Assembly (NCBI GenBank): GCA_900556525.1
Contig: USOZ01000055.1
Span: forward strand, 1-9,034
Direction of reading: 5' to 3'
Length of the DNA stretch: 9,034 nucleotides
DNA from: an uncultured Oscillospiraceae bacterium
GTDB lineage: Bacteria; Bacillota; Clostridia; Oscillospirales; Ruminococcaceae
Numbering within the stretch: the first letter of the stretch is position 1; the number at the start of each line of letters is the position of its first letter. The translations under genes and the position numbers were made by a program. This document shows, piece after piece, positions 5,365-9,034 of this stretch. The notes below the pieces were generated by a model. That model ran no database searches, had not been told where the DNA came from, and saw nothing but the letters and a program-made list of their open reading frames with translations.

Positions 5365-7691
5365 TCTCTGACCTCGACCGTTTTTATCTTACGCGCCGCA
5401 ATATACGCGAAAACGAAGAAGCTCAGGCAAACCGCAAATGCGGGCAGGATTATCGCCTGCGGTGTAAAGTCCGTGAGAAAATCCACAAGTCCGATAGTTT
5501 TCATAAGCGCGGAGAGCATAGGTCTTGTCGCAAAAATCGAAACAATCACGCCAATAGCCGAACCGACCGCCGACACAAGCGTAAAGCGCAGTGCGAATTG
5601 CAGCCGCAGCACGCGCGACGTGAACCCGACGGATTTAAGTATGCCAATGTCTGTGCGCTCGCGGGCGAAAGCCTTTGCGCAGAGCATACTTACAACAACT
5701 GCCGCAAAAACAATGGAAACGCCGAATATCGCCCATATCATCGTGTTGAGCAGAATGTCGATAAGGTCCGAAAGTCCGCTGCCCTTGTCAACGAGCGTTA
5801 TTTCGCCGTATTCTTCGCCGTGGCGTTCGTTCAGCATATCGAAAATCTCCGTCACATACGGCTCGTCTGAAGCCCTTACAGCCGCATTTAACGGTGAAAG
5901 TCCGAGAATGCTTCCGCCCTCGAAATTCATGCACATGATTCGCCCAAGCTCGTTAGCCGACTGATAAAAACCGGTAATTATGAACTCCGCGGAATGATCT
6001 CCCTGACTGAGCGTTACCGTATCTCCTATTTTTTTATTCATTTCCTCAGCAAAAATTTTCGTGACAGCAATCTCATTGTCGTACTTCGGTATTCTGCCAT
6101 CGGTCGTCTTTATAATTTTATCCGGATCGTCGTAGACCTCGCACGCAAACTCAACGTTATCGGCGTTTATGTAGCGATAATTTGAAAAAAACACATCTGC
6201 GTTTTCATCTATCGAAAGTATCTCGTCGCGCAGCGGCTGCATTTCCTCGGCGGAAACGTTCTTTCCGAAAACAATTTGTATATCGCAGCTTGCCCCGAAT
6301 ATAGCTTCGGAGTTAAGCCCCTGCGTAAGCATAATAATGCTCATCATGAAAAAGACGAGTATCGAGGTTATCACGCACGCACCAATGTAATTTTTTAGCC
6401 GCGAGGTGAGGTTGCGCAGAGCGATAAAAAATGCAAGCGGATTTTTGCGCACTCTTACGTTCAGAAGGCTGTCGAAGTGAACGTCCTCCGTTCCGCCCGA
6501 AACCGCGCGAACGGGAGAGATCCTGCTTATTTTTCTTGTTGCGGCAAAGGTGAAAAGAACGCAGACAAGAAGTATCGCTAAGCTTATTGCCGAGCATTTT
6601 AGCAGAGAAATGCTGCCGTCCGTAAGAATACCCGTTATCGGCACGAAAAGTCCGCCGAGAACCATTGTGAGCGGTATTGAAGCGATAAGTCCGACAACAG
6701 TTCCTATAACGCACGCCGCCGTGTACTGGATAATGTAAACGACGCGGATATCGCCCTTTGTGAAGCCCATAGCCTTGAGTATGCCGAGGTTGACATATTC
6801 GGTTTCGACCGCCGAGCTTATGCTGTTGTTCATTGTTATAAGTACGACGGTAAGCAGCAGTGCAACAAAAACATAAAGGACATTTGTGCCGACGTCCGTT
6901 ATTATATTTGTAAATCCGATAGAGTCTATCTTTGATATTGAAATAAAAGAGTCTGAGATCAGCCCGCATTTTTCGTTTATTTCTTTTTTTAGTTCAGTCA
7001 CGCTGAGCGAGCCTGTGCCGTAAACGCTGACCGCCTTTGTGCGTGCAAGAATCTGCATCGCTTCATTTCCCGTGCCGGCATTTTCTTCCCAAAGCTCCTT
7101 AAATTGTTCATCGCTTATCAGAATGAGTTTTGTGCCAATTACCGACGCACCGAGAAACGGCTCCTGATAAAATCCCTTTACGGTAAGAATTTCTTCGCCG
7201 CTGTTTGTTCTGAATTTAAATTCCGAGCCTATTTTGCAGTCGCAAAGCACCGTGAGCGAATACGGAACGTAAACCTCGCCGTATTTTATTTCAGGTTCAT
7301 TTTCAAGAAAGCCGCTGCCGCTTTCGTTAAAAAAGCTGTATTTGCCATTTTCTTTTGCTAAAAAACGACAATAAGGCGTGAGTTCTTTGCCGTCAACATA
7401 CGCGGATACGTTTAAACCCAAACCGTCGTCAATCCTGCTGCGCTCCACATTTTCGTCCGCTTCAAGCGCGCTTATAATTTTTTCATCAAGTCTTTTTTCG
7501 GAAATGATCGAAACGAAATCGGCCGTGTCAGCCTTTTCAAGTGCGGAGTTCAGCTCGCGCGAAATATTGTCGTTGTCGCTCAAAGTGACCGAGAAAGAGA
7601 GCGTAATTATCGCCATAAGCGCGATAATGCTGCGGAACGCACCCTTTTTATAGCGGATATTTTCTTTAAGAAGAGTTAAAATCGCTTTCAT
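5349..7691 (-). CDS. ABC transporter permease, FtsX/MacB-like, two FtsX domains
   Basis: This 780-residue membrane protein has two similar halves. The first has a membrane helix at about 17-37, a large extracytoplasmic domain (about 38-268) and an FtsX core with three helices (about 269-289, 318-342, 362-384). The second has a helix at about 433-457, another extracytoplasmic domain (about 458-647) and three helices (about 648-671, 702-722, 744-766). The cytoplasmic coupling loops are near repeats, NLGILKAMGFTKGDIR (301-316) and DIGILKSVGFTSRVLR (681-696), a hallmark of the family. Such permeases drive mechanotransmission or export of lipophilic compounds and peptides rather than classic channel transport. 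GGAGGG lies just before the ATG, and the ATPase gene ends 12 nt upstream, so the two are co-translated from one mRNA. Substrate unknown; antimicrobial resistance is inferred from the nearby kinase. Confidence 0.92.
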   Translation of the reverse strand: MKAILTLLKENIRYKKGAFRSIIALMAIITLSFSVTLSDNDNISRELNSALEKADTADFVSIISEKRLDEKIISALEADENVERSRIDDGLGLNVSAYVDGKELTPYCRFLAKENGKYSFFNESGSGFLENEPEIKYGEVYVPYSLTVLCDCKIGSEFKFRTNSGEEILTVKGFYQEPFLGASVIGTKLILISDEQFKELWEENAGTGNEAMQILARTKAVSVYGTGSLSVTELKKEINEKCGLISDSFISISKIDSIGFTNIITDVGTNVLYVFVALLLTVVLITMNNSISSAVETEYVNLGILKAMGFTKGDIRVVYIIQYTAACVIGTVVGLIASIPLTMVLGGLFVPITGILTDGSISLLKCSAISLAILLVCVLFTFAATRKISRISPVRAVSGGTEDVHFDSLLNVRVRKNPLAFFIALRNLTSRLKNYIGACVITSILVFFMMSIIMLTQGLNSEAIFGASCDIQIVFGKNVSAEEMQPLRDEILSIDENADVFFSNYRYINADNVEFACEVYDDPDKIIKTTDGRIPKYDNEIAVTKIFAEEMNKKIGDTVTLSQGDHSAEFIITGFYQSANELGRIMCMNFEGGSILGLSPLNAAVRASDEPYVTEIFDMLNERHGEEYGEITLVDKGSGLSDLIDILLNTMIWAIFGVSIVFAAVVVSMLCAKAFARERTDIGILKSVGFTSRVLRLQFALRFTLVSAVGSAIGVIVSIFATRPMLSALMKTIGLVDFLTDFTPQAIILPAFAVCLSFFVFAYIAARKIKTVEVRELISE

Positions 7692-7703
7692 TTTCGCCCT
7701 CCG

Positions 7704-8465
7704 TTACCATTCCATTGCGCTGAGCCACGAATTCACCTGAATTTCACGGCTTTTTTCATCTTCCGCACTGTATGGCGGGAGGTCAATGTCGCCTATGACC
7801 GCTCCGTCGGCGATATAGATTATCCGCGTTGCACGAAGCGCCGCGCGGACGTCGTGCGTTACCATAAGTATGCTCTGCCCCGCCGCGTTCAGCTCGCTGA
7901 GCAGGTTCAGCACCTCGACTGTGTTACTGCGGTTGAGCGCGCCTGTCGGTTCGTCCGCGAAAAGCAGTTTCGGTTCGTTCACGACCGCTCTTGCTATCGC
8001 GCAGCGCTGCTGCTCACCTCCCGAGCACTGCGACGGAAGATGCCCCAAAATATGAGAAAGCCCCATTTTTTCAAGCAGTTCGCGTGTGCGCCCGTCGGTC
8101 TGCGCCGCAGTCCTGCTTTTGTTGAGATAGCCCGAAACGGCAATATTCTCAAACAGTGAGAGATTGCTGACAAGGTGCATCTGCTGAAAAACAAATCCGA
8201 AATCCCCGCAGCGCAGTGCGGAAAGCTCCTTTTCGGACATTTTTACTATATCCCTGCCGCCGTAAATCACCTGCCCGCCTGTCGCCCTGTCCATTCCGCT
8301 CAGCGAATAGAGAAGCGTGGATTTTCCCGAACCCGAAGCTCCCATTATTACCGTGAAATCCCCCTCGTAAACGTCGAGGTCGAGATTGCTTAAAATGTGG
8401 CTCTGAACGCCGTTGTGCGCAAACGATTTACACAAACCCCTCGCGGATAAAATTGTTTTTTTCAT
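7704..8465 (-). CDS. ABC transporter ATP-binding protein, MacB/LolD-type
   Basis: This 253-residue cytoplasmic ATPase powers the permease encoded 12 nt downstream. Visible motifs are Walker A GASGSGKST (42-50), Q-loop FVFQQ (91-95), signature CSGGE (147-151), Walker B LLFADEP (167-173) with catalytic E172, the D-loop region TGALNRSN (174-181) and switch H204 in MVTHD. The signature begins with Cys instead of the usual Leu, which I regard as a tolerated change. The DEPTGALN wording is typical of ATPases paired with FtsX-type permeases. The tail after about 225 (PPYSAEDEKSREIQVNSWL) is an extension beyond the core fold. AAGGAG lies 6 nt before the ATG. Expression is probably driven by the promoter and tandem repeats at 8493-8526. 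Confidence 0.95.
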   Translation of the reverse strand: MKKTILSARGLCKSFAHNGVQSHILSNLDLDVYEGDFTVIMGASGSGKSTLLYSLSGMDRATGGQVIYGGRDIVKMSEKELSALRCGDFGFVFQQMHLVSNLSLFENIAVSGYLNKSRTAAQTDGRTRELLEKMGLSHILGHLPSQCSGGEQQRCAIARAVVNEPKLLFADEPTGALNRSNTVEVLNLLSELNAAGQSILMVTHDVRAALRATRIIYIADGAVIGDIDLPPYSAEDEKSREIQVNSWLSAMEW

Positions 8466-8492
8466 AAAGAACTCCTTTCGCTTACTGCTTAC

Positions 8493-8526
8493 ATTTTACC
8501 GCAAAAGTTATTAAGAAGTAATTAAG
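8493..8526 (-). promoter_or_regulatory. ABC operon promoter with tandem 11-bp response-regulator boxes
   Basis: On the plus strand AAGTTATTAAG (8505-8515) and AAGTAATTAAG (8516-8526) are head-to-tail 11-mers that match at 10 of 11 positions. On the minus strand a -10 box TAAAAT lies at 8493-8498, 6 nt from the nearer repeat. The -35 position (8516-8521, TTACTT) falls inside the distal repeat and is weak. Adjacent 11-bp repeats covering the -35 region are the known geometry for activation by OmpR/PhoB-family regulators. The start would be near 8486, about 20 nt before the ATPase ATG. Confidence 0.65.
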
Positions 8527-8531
8527 GAATC

Positions 8532-8551
8532 GCCGCAATCGCGGCTTTTTT
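8532..8551 (+). terminator. Intrinsic terminator pointing away from the ABC genes (plus strand)
   Basis: GCCGC-AATC-GCGGC (8532-8545) is followed by six T on the plus strand. No plus-strand gene reads into it. On the minus strand it lacks a T run after the stem. It may stop antisense transcription, or be a remnant of an earlier gene order. Confidence 0.55.
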
Positions 8552-8572
8552 CGCAAAAAGTTTTCCTTTTAC

Positions 8573-8622
8573 AGCCAATCGTTCATATCCCAAGGCTAGC
8601 CTTGGGATATGAACGATTGGCT
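8573..8622. repeat. Perfect 50-bp palindrome
   Basis: The two 25-base arms (8573-8597 and 8598-8622) are exact reverse complements with no spacer; the left arm begins AGCCAATCGT and the centre is GGCTAGCC. It lies 25 nt after the kinase stop codon. No T run follows it on either strand, so it is not a normal intrinsic terminator, although a stem of about 23 bp would form in RNA. Perfect palindromes this long are rare and usually unstable. Confidence 0.95.
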
Positions 8623-8647
8623 CCGCTAAGCAGTAACTTCGTCGATT

Positions 8648-9034
8648 TCACCCGCACAAAGGCAGCGAGATTGTGACTTCAAGCCCCACAGCGCAATTCT
8701 TCAGCGCTGCGCTTCCGCCGTGCTGCTCGGCGACATACCTCACAATGAACAAGCCCAACCCCGAGCCTTGTTCCCCGCCGCAGTTTTTTCCGCGGTAGAA
8801 CTTCCCGAAAATGAACGGCATATCCGCGTCGGGAATACCGCCCCCGTAGTCCCTGAAATGAATACTTACGGATTCCGCGTCACGCGTGATAGCAACGTCA
8901 ATATCGGTTTTGGCGTATTTGCGCGCGTTGGTTATGACGTTGCCGAAAATCTGCGTGAGCCTGTTCCTGTCCGCGCACACATTTGCCGAAAACATGGGTT
9001 TGGAAAAACGCACATCGCCGTACTCCTCGCCTAT
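8648..9034 (-). CDS. Sensor histidine kinase, C-terminal ATP-binding domain (5' end outside window)
   Basis: The frame is open to the right edge (IGEEYGDVRFSKP at the visible start), so the GTG at 9013 is an internal codon. The 128 or so residues seen form the HATPase_c domain: N box QIFGNVITNARKYA, G1 box DYGGGIP, F box FIFGKFYRG and G2 box GSGLGLFIVRYVAEQHGG. The phospho-accepting His domain and any sensor and membrane parts lie off the edge. It would phosphorylate a response regulator, probably encoded next to it and probably of the OmpR family given the 11-bp repeats before the ABC genes. The gene is co-oriented with the ABC genes 182 nt away, a layout typical of kinase-controlled envelope-stress or antimicrobial-peptide export modules. 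Confidence 0.92.
   Translation of the reverse strand: MGEEYGDVRFSKPMFSANVCADRNRLTQIFGNVITNARKYAKTDIDVAITRDAESVSIHFRDYGGGIPDADMPFIFGKFYRGKNCGGEQGSGLGLFIVRYVAEQHGGSAALKNCAVGLEVTISLPLCG

Larger units (their letters stand above)
8482..8636. repeat. 10-bp inverted repeat enclosing the kinase-ABC intergenic elements
   Basis: TTACTGCTTA (8482-8491) and TAAGCAGTAA (8627-8636) are exact reverse complements and bracket a 155-bp stretch that holds the promoter, direct repeats, terminator and palindrome. In a read-through transcript they would close a long-range helix near the ATPase ribosome binding site. A mobile-element origin (terminal repeats) is possible, but no target duplication is evident. Confidence 0.5.

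Noticed and set aside
5323..5964. Plus-strand open frame of 213 codons opposite the permease
   Set aside because: Antisense shadow of the permease gene; the composition is rich in Ser, Thr and Ala as expected for such a shadow.
6313..6969. Minus-strand open frame of 218 codons inside the permease in another frame
   Set aside because: Out-of-frame translation of the permease gene, with a biased Arg, Tyr and His composition and no ribosome binding site.

Overview
The window looks like a chromosomal segment of a Clostridia-type Firmicute. A Ruminococcus-like or Oscillospiraceae genome is my inference from protein style, strong AGGAGG-type ribosome binding sites and moderate GC; the sequence does not prove the taxon. 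It joins a conserved housekeeping block (rpsO, pnp, a tcdA remnant and a DUF4330-type remnant, all on the minus strand) to a CorA-type transporter gene on the plus strand and a minus-strand ABC export module preceded by a histidine kinase gene.

Layout. Positions 1-611 (+) hold the C-terminal half of an accessory DUF4143-type ATPase that runs off the left edge. It converges on 675-959 (-), a short DUF4330-like membrane protein whose C-terminus looks replaced. At 980-1372 (-) lies a tcdA/csdL-like E1-fold gene that stops in the middle of its catalytic domain. These two 3' truncations in a row suggest a rearrangement scar, or possibly an assembly chimera. At 1434-3557 (-) is full-length pnp and at 3718-3984 (-) rpsO, each with its own intrinsic terminator. 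A near-consensus minus-strand promoter drives rpsO through a leader of about 110 nt with competing helices.

Positions 3985-4340 are the divergent control region. Going right, a strong plus-strand promoter feeds a leader of about 120 nt with a possible 16-codon upstream ORF and a hairpin just before the corA ribosome binding site. corA (4341-5276) ends at a strong terminator at 5298-5325. At 5349-7691 and 7704-8465 (-) sit an FtsX/MacB-type permease of 780 aa and its ATPase, 12 nt apart and surely one transcript. At 8648-9034 (-) is the ATP-binding end of a sensor histidine kinase. In Firmicutes this gene set (two-component system followed by ABC ATPase and permease) commonly senses and resists cell-envelope antimicrobials such as peptides; the substrate here is unknown.

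The most unusual sequence is the 182-base gap between the kinase and ABC genes. It holds two tandem 11-bp direct repeats next to a -10 box (a classic OmpR/PhoB-family regulator site), an intrinsic terminator that points the unexpected way, a perfect 50-bp palindrome, and a 10-bp inverted repeat enclosing all of these. I see no CRISPR array, tRNA, rRNA, transposase or integrase gene in the window.
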